Positions 1 to 6,949 of a stretch of 64,000 bases of DNA are shown piece after piece. How positions within the stretch are numbered: the first letter of the stretch is position 1; every line of letters starts with the position of its first letter. Position numbers and translations under genes: made by a program. This DNA comes from Planococcus maritimus (GTDB taxonomy: Bacteria; Bacillota; Bacilli; Bacillales_A; Planococcaceae), in assembly GCF_001592825.1 (NCBI RefSeq), contig NZ_LTZG01000001.1:1550001-1614000 (forward strand). Reading direction: 5' to 3'. The notes under the pieces were generated by a model. It saw nothing but the letters and a program-made list of their open reading frames with translations. It did not search any database and had not been told where the DNA came from.

Positions 1-696
1 GATGCGGATAAATTGGGAAACGAAATAGGCGTGCTGCATTTCGTCGCGTTGGATGTAGCTGATCATCGTGCTCGTTTTGAGCATTTTTTGCTGGCGCGCG
101 AGGTGGTAGAAAAACGCAAAGCCCGCATAGAAATAAATGCCTTCCAAGTTAATCGAATTGACCGCAAGCTTCAATAAGTTTTCCAGATTAGGCTCGATGC
201 GGAACGCTTCGTACGCAGACAAGATCCGTGCATTGCGCTTTCTGACGAGCGGGTCGTTCTTTGCTTCGTCAAAGCGCCGGTTCTGTTCATCGAGCGGAAC
301 GAGCGAGCTGAGAACGTAGGAGTACGACTCGGTGTGGACTGCTTCCTGCTGGGCGATGACGGCAAAAATCGACTTGAAACTTGAATCGCTGACATAATCC
401 ATGACTTGAGTCATCGTCGGCGTCTGCAGGCTGTCGAGTGACGCCAGCTGAGTGTTAATGCGCAAGAAGACGTCTTTCTCAGTATCTGTTAGCGAGTCCC
501 AGTTTTTGATGTCATCCTGCATATTGATTTCCTGCGCTTTCCAGAAGTTCGCGAGTAGCGCTTGGTACAAGTCATACATATGCGGATGGGCAATATCATT
601 CCAATTGAGCAAACCAGAGCTCGCCCCGCCCACAATGGCGGTTGAACGATTTGGTGCCTCTGGGTCCATCAATGGCTGTTTCGTTAAAGTTTCCAT
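1..696 (-). CDS. nrdF: ribonucleoside-diphosphate reductase, beta subunit (3' part cut by window)
   Basis: Small (radical-generating) subunit of class I ribonucleotide reductase, which makes dNDPs from NDPs in the cytoplasm together with the alpha subunit just upstream. The visible 232 residues carry the ferritin-like metal-binding helices: a W-K-A-Q-E-I stretch near residue 52, then E-A-V-H-T-E-S-Y near 118-125, and a later D-E-M-Q-H motif at the cut end. It starts 16 bp after the nrdE stop, with a GGAAAGGA ribosome binding site, so the two are co-transcribed. The C-terminus lies outside the window. No nrdI is seen between the genes, so subclass (Ia or Ib) is left open. Confidence 0.93.
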   Translation of the reverse strand, partial: METLTKQPLMDPEAPNRSTAIVGGASSGLLNWNDIAHPHMYDLYQALLANFWKAQEINMQDDIKNWDSLTDTEKDVFLRINTQLASLDSLQTPTMTQVMDYVSDSSFKSIFAVIAQQEAVHTESYSYVLSSLVPLDEQNRRFDEAKNDPLVRKRNARILSAYEAFRIEPNLENLLKLAVNSINLEGIYFYAGFAFFYHLARQQKMLKTSTMISYIQRDEMQHAYFVSQFIRI

Positions 697-712
697 ACTT
701 CTCATCCTTTCC

Positions 713-2890
713 TTAGCTTTCACATGCCTCGCATGCTTCGATTTCTTCTTGCGACGTGCTGCGCACATAATAGCTCGTCTTCAATCCACACTTCCATGCT
801 TCGAGATGCAATTCCAGCAATTCTTTGGCACGTATCGTGTGCGGCACGTACAAATTAAAGCTGATCGACTGGTCGATATGGCGCTGTCTTGCCGCGTTTT
901 GGCGGATGCTCCATTTCTGATCCAGCACGTGGCGCGCGCGGCGGTAATAGTCATAAGTCCGGTGATTGAGGTCCGGTGCTGTTACATTAAAACGGAAGTT
1001 CTTTTTCTCTTCTGCGTATTCGACGGCATACAGTGGGTCGATGCCGTCTGTCGAACCGCCGATTTTCGCGGTCGATGAGTTCGGTGCAACGGCCATCATC
1101 CAGCCATTGCGGACGCCGGATGTTGCGACTTTACGGCGTAGTGACTCCCAACGCTCTCCGGTGTAACTGCGGCGTTCGAAATACTCGCCCGTATGCCATT
1201 CAGAACCTGTGAATTCACTGAAGGCACCTTTTTCTTCCGCCAACCCTGCGGATGCGCGGATAGCGTGCCAGGCGATTTCTTCGTAAAGTGTGTCGGCATA
1301 GTCGACTGCTTCTTGCGTTTCCCAATGGATGCCGCGAAGCGCCAGCAAATGGTGCCAACCGAATGTACCTAATCCAACAGCGCGATATTTGCCGTTTGTC
1401 ACTTCTGCCTGGCCGACAGAAATGGTATTCAAATCGATGACATTATCAAGCATGCGCAATTGAATCGGGATGAGACGGGACAAGACGTCCGCCTGCACGG
1501 CTCTTGGCAAGTTGATCGATGACAAATTGCAGACGACAAAATCGCCCGGTTTTTTCACAGTGACCAAATTGCCTTCTTCGTCTTTGTATTCTTTGATGAT
1601 TTCAGTCGGCGACATGTTTTGTGCGATTTCACTGCATAGATTGCTGCAGTAAATCGATGTTTTGCCGATGCCACGCAAGTGTTTGTTCGGGTTGCCACGG
1701 TTCACTTCGTCGCGGTAGAACATATACGGCGTACCGGTTTCGAGTTGCGAGACCATAATGCGCGCCATGATATCCATCGCACGGAACGATTTTCTGGCCA
1801 AAAACGGATGATTGACCGCTTCCTCGTATTTTTCCGTGAAGTATTTACGGTCTGTCTCATCGTAGAAATCTTCCAGGCCAAGTAAATTGCCCTGATCGTC
1901 TTTCCACCCCATCACTTGCTTGACTTCATGAGGGCAGAACGTATGCCATTCGCCGATGCTGCGGCCGTTTTCATCCGTTTCCTGCAATTTTTGCATAAAC
2001 AAATCCGGAATCGAGACACCGGTAAAAATATCGTGTGCTTTGCGGCGCTCATCGCCATTATTTGTTTTCAAATCCAGGAAGCCATTCATGATGTCTTTAT
2101 GGAATACATCCAAATAGACCGCCACTGCGCCTTGGCGCTGGCCTAGCTGATCAACGCTGACCGCTGTGTCGTTGAGAAGGCGGATCCACGGGATGACGCC
2201 GGATGAATTGCCTTTGAATTTGCGAATGTCGGAACCAAGTGCACGCACTTTTCCGTAATAGACGCCGAGTCCGCCGCCGTCTTTGCTGAGGCGTGCGACG
2301 TCCCAGTTGTTCTGGTAGATCCCGTCCAGTGAATCCGCTACGGTGTCAATAAAGCATGAAGACATTTGACCGAAGCTCTTGCCGGCATTTGATAAAGTCG
2401 GCGTCGCCACTGTCATGTACAAATTGCTCATCGCCCAATACGCTTCCTTGACGAGTTCGAGGCGGCGTACTTTCGGTTCTTTTTGCATCAAGGTCATGGC
2501 GATGATGAGAAAGCGCTCCTGCGGCAATTCCCATACGCGCCCGTCATAGTCTTTTGCTAAATAACGATCCGACAACAAGAATAATCCTATGTAATTGAAT
2601 AATTCATCGCGCTCTGGCGCAATTTCTCGTCCCAATAGGCGGATTTCGTCTTCGGAATAAGCTTCGAGCAAGTCTTTCGAATAAATGCCAAGGCGGCTCA
2701 GCCCGTAAATCAATCCATAAAAATCGTCGTATTTGTTCGCTGCGCTGTAGCCTCTCGTTTGTGCCGCTTGTTCGTATAATTTCTCCAAATACAATCCTGC
2801 TGCTTCGAAAGTCCAATGCGGTTCGTCCATCGACACCCGGTCTAATGCATCTTGAATTTTCTTATCTCGTTCTACTGCTCCTAAAGTCAT
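713..2890 (-). CDS. nrdE: ribonucleoside-diphosphate reductase, alpha subunit
   Basis: Catalytic subunit of class I ribonucleotide reductase (725 aa from the ATG chosen here). It shows the N-terminal RNR fold, the substrate-site S-S-C-F-I segment, the N-L-C-S-E motif with the catalytic Cys near residue 415, and a C-terminal C-x-x-C pair (EACEACES) for thioredoxin-type re-reduction. No N-terminal ATP-cone is obvious, so dATP overall-activity control may be missing. The ATG at 2890 sits 11 bp after AAGGAG. An in-frame GTG 9 bp upstream is too close to that site. The gene begins 2 bp after the thioesterase stop, inside an operon led by a cobalamin riboswitch. Confidence 0.95.
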   Translation of the reverse strand: MTLGAVERDKKIQDALDRVSMDEPHWTFEAAGLYLEKLYEQAAQTRGYSAANKYDDFYGLIYGLSRLGIYSKDLLEAYSEDEIRLLGREIAPERDELFNYIGLFLLSDRYLAKDYDGRVWELPQERFLIIAMTLMQKEPKVRRLELVKEAYWAMSNLYMTVATPTLSNAGKSFGQMSSCFIDTVADSLDGIYQNNWDVARLSKDGGGLGVYYGKVRALGSDIRKFKGNSSGVIPWIRLLNDTAVSVDQLGQRQGAVAVYLDVFHKDIMNGFLDLKTNNGDERRKAHDIFTGVSIPDLFMQKLQETDENGRSIGEWHTFCPHEVKQVMGWKDDQGNLLGLEDFYDETDRKYFTEKYEEAVNHPFLARKSFRAMDIMARIMVSQLETGTPYMFYRDEVNRGNPNKHLRGIGKTSIYCSNLCSEIAQNMSPTEIIKEYKDEEGNLVTVKKPGDFVVCNLSSINLPRAVQADVLSRLIPIQLRMLDNVIDLNTISVGQAEVTNGKYRAVGLGTFGWHHLLALRGIHWETQEAVDYADTLYEEIAWHAIRASAGLAEEKGAFSEFTGSEWHTGEYFERRSYTGERWESLRRKVATSGVRNGWMMAVAPNSSTAKIGGSTDGIDPLYAVEYAEEKKNFRFNVTAPDLNHRTYDYYRRARHVLDQKWSIRQNAARQRHIDQSISFNLYVPHTIRAKELLELHLEAWKCGLKTSYYVRSTSQEEIEACEACES

Positions 2891-2892
2891 TT

Positions 2893-3381
2893 TTAACACA
2901 GCTCCTTTGCGTATTCGTTTGCTATCATTCGGCGGTCTTTGCGTTCTTGTGCGTTCTCAAACAATCGTTTTTCATTGTCCGTTTCCGGCACCACGCTCGC
3001 GACCGGCGTCGGGCGTCCTTCCGCATCCACGGCCACCATCGTCAGAATTGAGGTAGTCGTGAGGCTGCGTGTGCCGCTTTCGATGTGCTGGCATTCTGCT
3101 TTGACGTACACTTCCATCGAAGTCCGGCCTGTCGAGATGACGACGCCTTCCAAAATCAAAATATCGCCGACTTTCGCCGAAGATAGGAAATTGACGTTGT
3201 CGATCGATGCGGTCACAACCGCGCGCCGGCTATGCTTCATTGCCGCAATCGCTGCGATTTCATCGATATACGCGAGGACGGTGCCTCCGAAAATCGTGCC
3301 CATATGGTTGGTATCCGGCGGCAAGACGAGCCGAGACTGAATAGTCCTGGATACGCCAGCCGGAAGTTGTTCTTTATTCAT
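2893..3381 (-). CDS. acyl-CoA thioesterase (hotdog fold, YkhA/BFIT type)
   Basis: A 162-aa hotdog-fold thioesterase that hydrolyses acyl-CoA to free acid and CoA. The family signature N-H-M-G-T-I-F-G-G followed by Y-I-D-E is near residues 25-42, and the length is normal for a single-domain member. The start is set by AAGGAGG six bases upstream; an upstream in-frame start at 3441 would lie inside the terminator hairpin. It is the first gene after the cobalamin riboswitch and is tightly packed against nrdE. That makes a lipid-type enzyme the leading gene of a nucleotide-reductase operon. Its physiological substrate cannot be read from the sequence. Confidence 0.9.
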   Translation of the reverse strand: MNKEQLPAGVSRTIQSRLVLPPDTNHMGTIFGGTVLAYIDEIAAIAAMKHSRRAVVTASIDNVNFLSSAKVGDILILEGVVISTGRTSMEVYVKAECQHIESGTRSLTTTSILTMVAVDAEGRPTPVASVVPETDNEKRLFENAQERKDRRMIANEYAKELC

Positions 3382-3404
3382 GTTGTTTTCCTCCTTTTCC
3401 AATA

Positions 3405-3439
3405 CACAAAAGCCCCCATTCTCCTGAGAGAATGGGGGC
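3405..3439 (-). terminator. riboswitch-linked rho-independent terminator ahead of the nrd operon
   Basis: A perfect 12-bp stem (GCCCCCATTCTC with its complement, CTGA loop strand) is followed on the minus strand by TTTT. It lies between the cobalamin aptamer and the thioesterase ribosome binding site, the position expected for a transcriptional expression platform. No gene lies upstream that would need a terminator here. Confidence 0.85.
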
Positions 3440-3525
3440 ATAAACGCAAGTTAATTAGGTGGACATACTGGGGCCACACGAAATAAACCTTTGTCATCCT
3501 TCCCAATTCCCGGAGAAGTGCAAAA

Positions 3526-3688
3526 CGACAACAAAGGCAGGTCTCCTGGCTCGCGCGTCACTCTCGCCATGCCCTTCCCGTCCATTGGACAGTGAGATTT
3601 CATGGTTCGTCTGCGCTTACAGTTGCGGGAACAGCTCCGGGATTTCACCGGATTCCCTATTCAGCCCGTAGTGGGCACCTTTGTTGCG
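3526..3688 (-). ncRNA. cobalamin (B12) riboswitch aptamer
   Basis: Read on the minus strand this has the conserved B12-aptamer blocks in order: AAAGGTGCC, GGGAATCCGGTGAAA, CCGGAGCTGTTCCCGCAACT, GTAAG, a TCACTG segment, GGGAAGG, and the B12-box-like GCCAGGAGACCTGCC. The outer P1 stem pairs CAACAAAGG with CCTTTGTTG. Family knowledge: adenosylcobalamin binding normally lowers expression of the genes downstream. Here those genes are the B12-independent reductase operon, which implies a B12-dependent (class II) reductase or other B12 logic elsewhere in the genome. Confidence 0.95.
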
Positions 3689-4276
3689 GTATCACTATAT
3701 ATGGTGTTGTTTTTTTACATCATCACCAAATCTTGTAGTTTCACTATAGACCAGTTCGAATTTTGCCGCAAGGATTTTCTGGGGTCTTTGAGCAGAAAGC
3801 GAAAAAGGGTCTAGTTGTTGGCTTGTTTTTCATAGAAACCTTTCAATTGGTAGTTATTTTTTGATACAAGGTTTTTCAAATTTTCTGTTTCGATGAAGAC
3901 AGCGAGAACTTGCTTGTGGAATCGTTTCAGTGTTCTAGTTGTGCATCATCTTGGTAGTCGCCGCCGGGCTTTGGGTTGGCCTTTGGCAGCAAGCCAGAGA
4001 GAGCGCCTGTCTTGCTGCGTCGGCTCACCCTTGTCGCTAGCCGGCTAAGATAGTCCATAAATTCTTGTATGTCTAATTAAATCTGCTTCTTTAGGTAGTT
4101 GCCGGCTAGTGTGGGAATCGCTTCCTGAGATACGCATCAGCAAGATAGCTGGATTTTCTTATGCAATAATAGTTCCGAAGCTTGTTTTGTTCTGTCAATG
4201 AGTTCTTGATGCCTCGCTTTAGAGTAGCTGCCACAAGCCCCTGCCGCTTTTCTCCGTCATTTCTATTTCCCAGGAA
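3689..4276. other. gene-free stretch holding riboswitch promoter region and repeat A copy 1
   Basis: No coding signal with a ribosome binding site is seen on either strand. The part next to the riboswitch must hold its minus-strand promoter, but no clear -35/-10 pair was found. The middle is occupied by a copy of dispersed repeat A (listed separately). The remaining sequence shows nothing recognisable. Confidence 0.5.
3917..4135 (+). repeat. dispersed structured repeat A, copy 1 (diverged)
   Basis: Aligns by eye along its length with the two tandem copies at 9400-9890. The shared blocks are GTCGCCGCCGGGCTTTGGG, TTGGCC, GTCGGCTCACCC, GTTGCCGGCTAG and GGGAATCGCTTCCTG, in the same order and spacing. 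This copy is the most diverged, yet it keeps GC-rich complementary arms (GCCGGGC against GCTAGCCGGC), as if the fold mattered. It is non-coding in all frames. Confidence 0.75.
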
Positions 4277-4307
4277 ATAAAAAAGGCCGCGCATTTGCCT
4301 GCGCGGC
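4277..4307 (-). terminator. terminator of the DUF3934 gene
   Basis: GCCGCGC/GCGCGGC stem with a short loop, followed on the minus strand by eight T residues. It lies six bases after the stop codon of the small basic protein gene. Confidence 0.85.
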
Positions 4308-4312
4308 TTTTG

Positions 4313-4501
4313 TTATCCGTCGATCCATTCGGATTCAGCTTGTGGCTGTTTTCCTTTTTGGTTCGTGGCTTCTTTATTGTCTTTGCTGGTATACGGCTTG
4401 AAGCTCTTGGCTTTGTTCTTGCCTTTTTCCCAACGGTTCCAGCCTTTTTTGCCGGTTCCTTTGCCGATGCCGCTTTTTGATTTTGCTTTTGCTTTGCCCA
4501 T
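4313..4501 (-). CDS. small basic DUF3934-type protein
   Basis: A 62-aa lysine- and glycine-rich protein with a G-K-G-T-G-K-K-G-W-N-R-W core (about residues 14-25), which matches my memory of the DUF3934 family of Bacilli. It has no membrane segment or known catalytic motif. The function is unknown; the strong positive charge would suit RNA or ribosome contact, but that is inference. The start ATG at 4501 follows GGGAG by 8 bases. A GTG three codons upstream is less well placed. Confidence 0.75.
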   Translation of the reverse strand: MGKAKAKSKSGIGKGTGKKGWNRWEKGKNKAKSFKPYTSKDNKEATNQKGKQPQAESEWIDG

Positions 4502-4573
4502 TTCTTTCACTCCCGTTCACTCATCGTGACGTTCAGCTTACCACATCCCGCCGCTTTCGTGAACAGTTCGTGT

Positions 4574-5053
4574 TTAGGCTCCGAGCACTTTCTGGATGTC
4601 TTTGTGCATGGAATCGGGTGTATCTTTCGGCGCGAACCTCGCTACGACTTTGCCGTTCGGATCGACTAGGAATTTTGTAAAATTCCACTTGATGCCGCTC
4701 GACAAAAAGCCTTTTGTATTCGAGGTTAAATGATCGAATAAGGGATGCGCCCCTTTTCCGTTTACTTTGATGATGTCGTGCATCGGGAAGGTCACGCCGT
4801 ATGTCATGCGGCATGATGATTCGGCGTCTGCCGCTTCCCCGACTTCCTGGCCGAATTGGTCGGATGGAAAACCAAGCACAACTAGCCCTTCGTCTTTGTA
4901 GCGCTGGTAGATTTTTTCGAGGCCATCGAACTGCCCGCGCAAGCCACATTTGGTTGCCGTATTGACGATGACCATCGGCTGGCCCTTGTAGCGTTCGAGC
5001 TTATACTCTTCTCCGCTGGCATCGGTCACCTGAATATCATAGATTTCCATCAT
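4574..5053 (-). CDS. glutathione peroxidase family (thiol peroxidase)
   Basis: A 159-aa thioredoxin-fold peroxidase that reduces hydroperoxides, in Gram-positive bacteria usually with thioredoxin rather than glutathione as donor. It has the peroxidatic Cys in N-T-A-T-K-C-G (Cys36), the F-P-S-D-Q-F-G segment (Gln66) and the I-K-W-N-F-T-K-F-L-V motif that completes the Gpx triad. The Cys form (not selenocysteine) is present. An AGGAG precedes the first of two adjacent ATG codons. It lies just downstream of ohrR on the same strand, which fits peroxide defence. Confidence 0.93.
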   Translation of the reverse strand: MMEIYDIQVTDASGEEYKLERYKGQPMVIVNTATKCGLRGQFDGLEKIYQRYKDEGLVVLGFPSDQFGQEVGEAADAESSCRMTYGVTFPMHDIIKVNGKGAHPLFDHLTSNTKGFLSSGIKWNFTKFLVDPNGKVVARFAPKDTPDSMHKDIQKVLGA

Positions 5054-5078
5054 TCATCACTCCTGTTTTCACGAATTT

Positions 5079-5516
5079 TCACAGATCCATCTCGCCGAAA
5101 AATGCATTCAAGGCTTTTAAGTTGTTCATCAGTTCGATGGCATTCACGTCCAGGTAATTGCAGCTGGTGATCTTGTCGTGAATGGCTGCCTCGATCGGCT
5201 GTTCATCCGCTCGTGATTGTTCGGTCAAGGAAATGCGGAAAGCACGGCGGTCTTCAGCCGATTGCTCTTTCACGATGCGGCCATTTTGAATCATCCGGTT
5301 GATAATGGGGTTGAGCGTCCCGGTGCCGAGGCCGAGTTGCCCGCCGATTTCTTTCATCGTCAAGCCGTCTTCTTCCCATAATACGAGCAACACCAAGTAC
5401 TGCGTAAAGGTTAGGCCGAACGGTTCTAAGGTTTTGGCATAAAGTTTCGAGAAATTGCTTGAAGCTTTATACACTTCAAAGCATAATTGCTGTTCCAATT
5501 TGGTCGGTTTGTCCAT
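5079..5516 (-). CDS. ohrR: MarR-family organic-peroxide sensor OhrR
   Basis: A 145-aa MarR-type winged-helix repressor. The single reactive Cys near the N-terminus (L-E-Q-Q-L-C-F-E-V-Y, Cys12) matches the sensing Cys of 1-Cys OhrR proteins, followed by the helix-turn-helix around residues 50-75 (E-E-D-G-L-T-M-K-E-I-G). Oxidation of this Cys by organic hydroperoxide releases DNA. It sits directly downstream of ohr with a 20-bp gap, so the two are likely read from the ohr promoter. AGGTGATGAG precedes the ATG. Confidence 0.93.
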   Translation of the reverse strand: MDKPTKLEQQLCFEVYKASSNFSKLYAKTLEPFGLTFTQYLVLLVLWEEDGLTMKEIGGQLGLGTGTLNPIINRMIQNGRIVKEQSAEDRRAFRISLTEQSRADEQPIEAAIHDKITSCNYLDVNAIELMNNLKALNAFFGEMDL

Positions 5517-5536
5517 CTCATCACCTGTTTTTCTGC

Positions 5537-5956
5537 TTATCGAACGACAATCTCCACGTCCACGGAATCTTTGATCGCTTTGGAATATGGGCAGTAGGCA
5601 TGAGCTTTATCAACATACTCCTGTTTCTTGCCTTCTTCTAACCCATCAATGTCGACTTCTAGGCGCACCGCAAGTTTCACGCCGCCGTCCGTTTTATCAC
5701 CTAGCAAGGAAACCGTTGCCGTGACTTCGCTATTCGTTACTTTCACTTTATCACGTTCCAGCACGAAGTCCAACGCACTGTTAAAGCAAGAGCTATAGCC
5801 TGCTGCAAACAATTGCTCAGGGTTTGTCGCCGTGTTCGGCTGGCCGCCGAGCGCGACTGGTTTTGCCACATCGAGGTTGAAAATATTATCTGGTGAATAA
5901 ACGGTGCCTTCGCGTCCGCCGCTGTTGATCATTGTCGTTTCAAAAATTGGTTTCAT
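5537..5956 (-). CDS. ohrA: organic hydroperoxide resistance protein Ohr
   Basis: A 139-aa OsmC/Ohr-fold peroxidase that reduces organic hydroperoxides. Both catalytic cysteines are present: Cys57 in G-Y-S-S-C-F-N-S-A and Cys122 in A-Y-C-P-Y-S-K-A. The N-terminal A-x-x-x-G-G-R-E-G region is typical of Ohr rather than OsmC. GGAGGG lies 8 bases before the ATG. The upstream region holds two copies of a short palindrome, the likely OhrR operators. Confidence 0.95.
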   Translation of the reverse strand: MKPIFETTMINSGGREGTVYSPDNIFNLDVAKPVALGGQPNTATNPEQLFAAGYSSCFNSALDFVLERDKVKVTNSEVTATVSLLGDKTDGGVKLAVRLEVDIDGLEEGKKQEYVDKAHAYCPYSKAIKDSVDVEIVVR

Positions 5957-5983
5957 GAGTATATCCCTCCAAGAATTATATCT

Positions 5984-6020
5984 TACACGATGTATATTAA
6001 ATTAAATCGTACACGATGTA
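5984..6020. promoter_or_regulatory. paired TACACGATGTA palindromes, likely OhrR operator
   Basis: The 11-mer TACACGATGTA occurs twice (5984-5994 and 6010-6020) with centres 26 bp apart and an AT-rich spacer containing TTAAATTAAA. It lies directly upstream of ohrA. The known Bacillus OhrR site is also a TACA...TGTA palindrome pair, so this is the probable binding region; the exact half-sites differ. Confidence 0.65.
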
Positions 6021-6052
6021 AAATGAAACGCTTCAGTTTTTTGCATAAGAAA

Positions 6053-6077
6053 AATCCCGGATACGAGATCCGGGATT
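6053..6077 (-). terminator. terminator of the membrane methyltransferase gene
   Basis: Perfect 10-bp stem AATCCCGGAT/ATCCGGGATT with a five-base loop, followed on the minus strand by T-rich sequence, 26 bp after the stop codon. Confidence 0.85.
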
Positions 6078-6102
6078 CCATTTCTTCCTTGTTGGTTGAA
6101 GT

Positions 6103-6657
6103 TCAATAAATATAAGGAATCAAGCGGGCTCTTCGCTTCATCCATTCCTTATACTCGGGTCCGAACTTTTCAACGAGCAAGGCTTCTTCGTGTTGCATGC
6201 GTTTATTGAGTGCAAAAGCGAGCAACAAGCCGCCGCCAACCGCCGCGATGAGGCTTGTAAAGAATAGCGCCATGCCGATGCCGATTAAAAACAAGCCGGT
6301 ATACAGCGGATGGCGCAGCTTGCGGTAAGGACCGCTGCTAACGATGCTATCACCTTCTCGCACCGTCACGTGGCGCGTAAACTGCGATTTCAAGTGGAGG
6401 ATCCCCCAGAATCGTAAAAAGACACCAATGATAAGGAGCACGAGCCCAATTGGCCTGAGCACCGATGCCATATCGGTCTCTGCCAACTCCTGAAGCCCAA
6501 AACCAACCACAATAGTGGCGATTAGCGACAATAGAATGCCAAAGAACGTCCTTTTTTCGACCGGATCGCCTTGCCCGGTCTCACGGTTTTTAAAAACGAT
6601 GAATTCGACCAGCCAAATAACGCTCACGGCAGTGAAAATCCAGTCTATCCAGCCCAT
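6103..6657 (-). CDS. isoprenylcysteine carboxyl methyltransferase (ICMT)/PEMT-family membrane protein
   Basis: A 184-aa polytopic membrane protein with about five hydrophobic segments. Near residues 105-125 it carries the family signature S-S-G-P-Y-R-K-L-R-H-P-L-Y-T-G, followed by a second conserved E-E-x-L-L-x-x-K-F-G-x-E-Y near the C-terminus. Both bind S-adenosylmethionine in ICMT/PEMT relatives. The methyl acceptor in bacteria of this group is not known. The ATG at 6657 is preceded by GAGG at good spacing. It is monocistronic with its own terminator. Confidence 0.85.
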   Translation of the reverse strand: MGWIDWIFTAVSVIWLVEFIVFKNRETGQGDPVEKRTFFGILLSLIATIVVGFGLQELAETDMASVLRPIGLVLLIIGVFLRFWGILHLKSQFTRHVTVREGDSIVSSGPYRKLRHPLYTGLFLIGIGMALFFTSLIAAVGGGLLLAFALNKRMQHEEALLVEKFGPEYKEWMKRRARLIPYIY

Positions 6658-6740
6658 CCTATCCACCTCTTTCTTCTTCCTAAAATACTATAGAAGATGC
6701 CACTCAAATACAATTTCCAACTGGTTGCGCATAGTTAAAA

Positions 6741-6806
6741 GATTCCAGCGAGCGGAAACGACGAAGCGGCTGAGGCCGTGCCCGCGGAAAGCGTCCGGCT
6801 GGAGCA
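6741..6806 (+). repeat. short copy of the B-type GC-rich repeat
   Basis: TCCAGC and GCTGGA arms enclose AGCGGAAACGACGAAGCGGC and the block GAGGCCGTGCCCGCGGAAAG. The last block is nearly identical to sequence inside the MITE-like element at 24776-25094. It lies between the methyltransferase promoter and the oxidase operon end and is non-coding. Confidence 0.6.
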
Positions 6807-6850
6807 AGACACAAAAAGCTGCCCCGGCACCTAACCGGAACAGCCCTTCG

Positions 6851-6937
6851 TTAGTCTTCGTCCGTCACTGACAACTCAACGAGCATCGCCGTGAAAACGA
6901 TAAAAATGGCCATTAATGCGATTACCATCGTGAACAT
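6851..6937 (-). CDS. 28-residue single-span membrane peptide at the end of the oxidase operon
   Basis: ATG-start frame encoding one hydrophobic helix (M-F-T-M-V-I-A-L-M-A-I-F-I-V-F) and an acidic tail ending T-D-E-D. AGGAG is nine bases upstream and the gene starts 12 bp after the stop of oxidase subunit I. Tiny single-helix subunits are common in heme-copper oxidases, and some b(o/a)3 operons end with a small gene (CbaD type), so an accessory subunit is the best guess. No family match could be checked. Confidence 0.6.
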   Translation of the reverse strand: MFTMVIALMAIFIVFTAMLVELSVTDED

Positions 6938-6949
6938 TGTCCTCAACTC

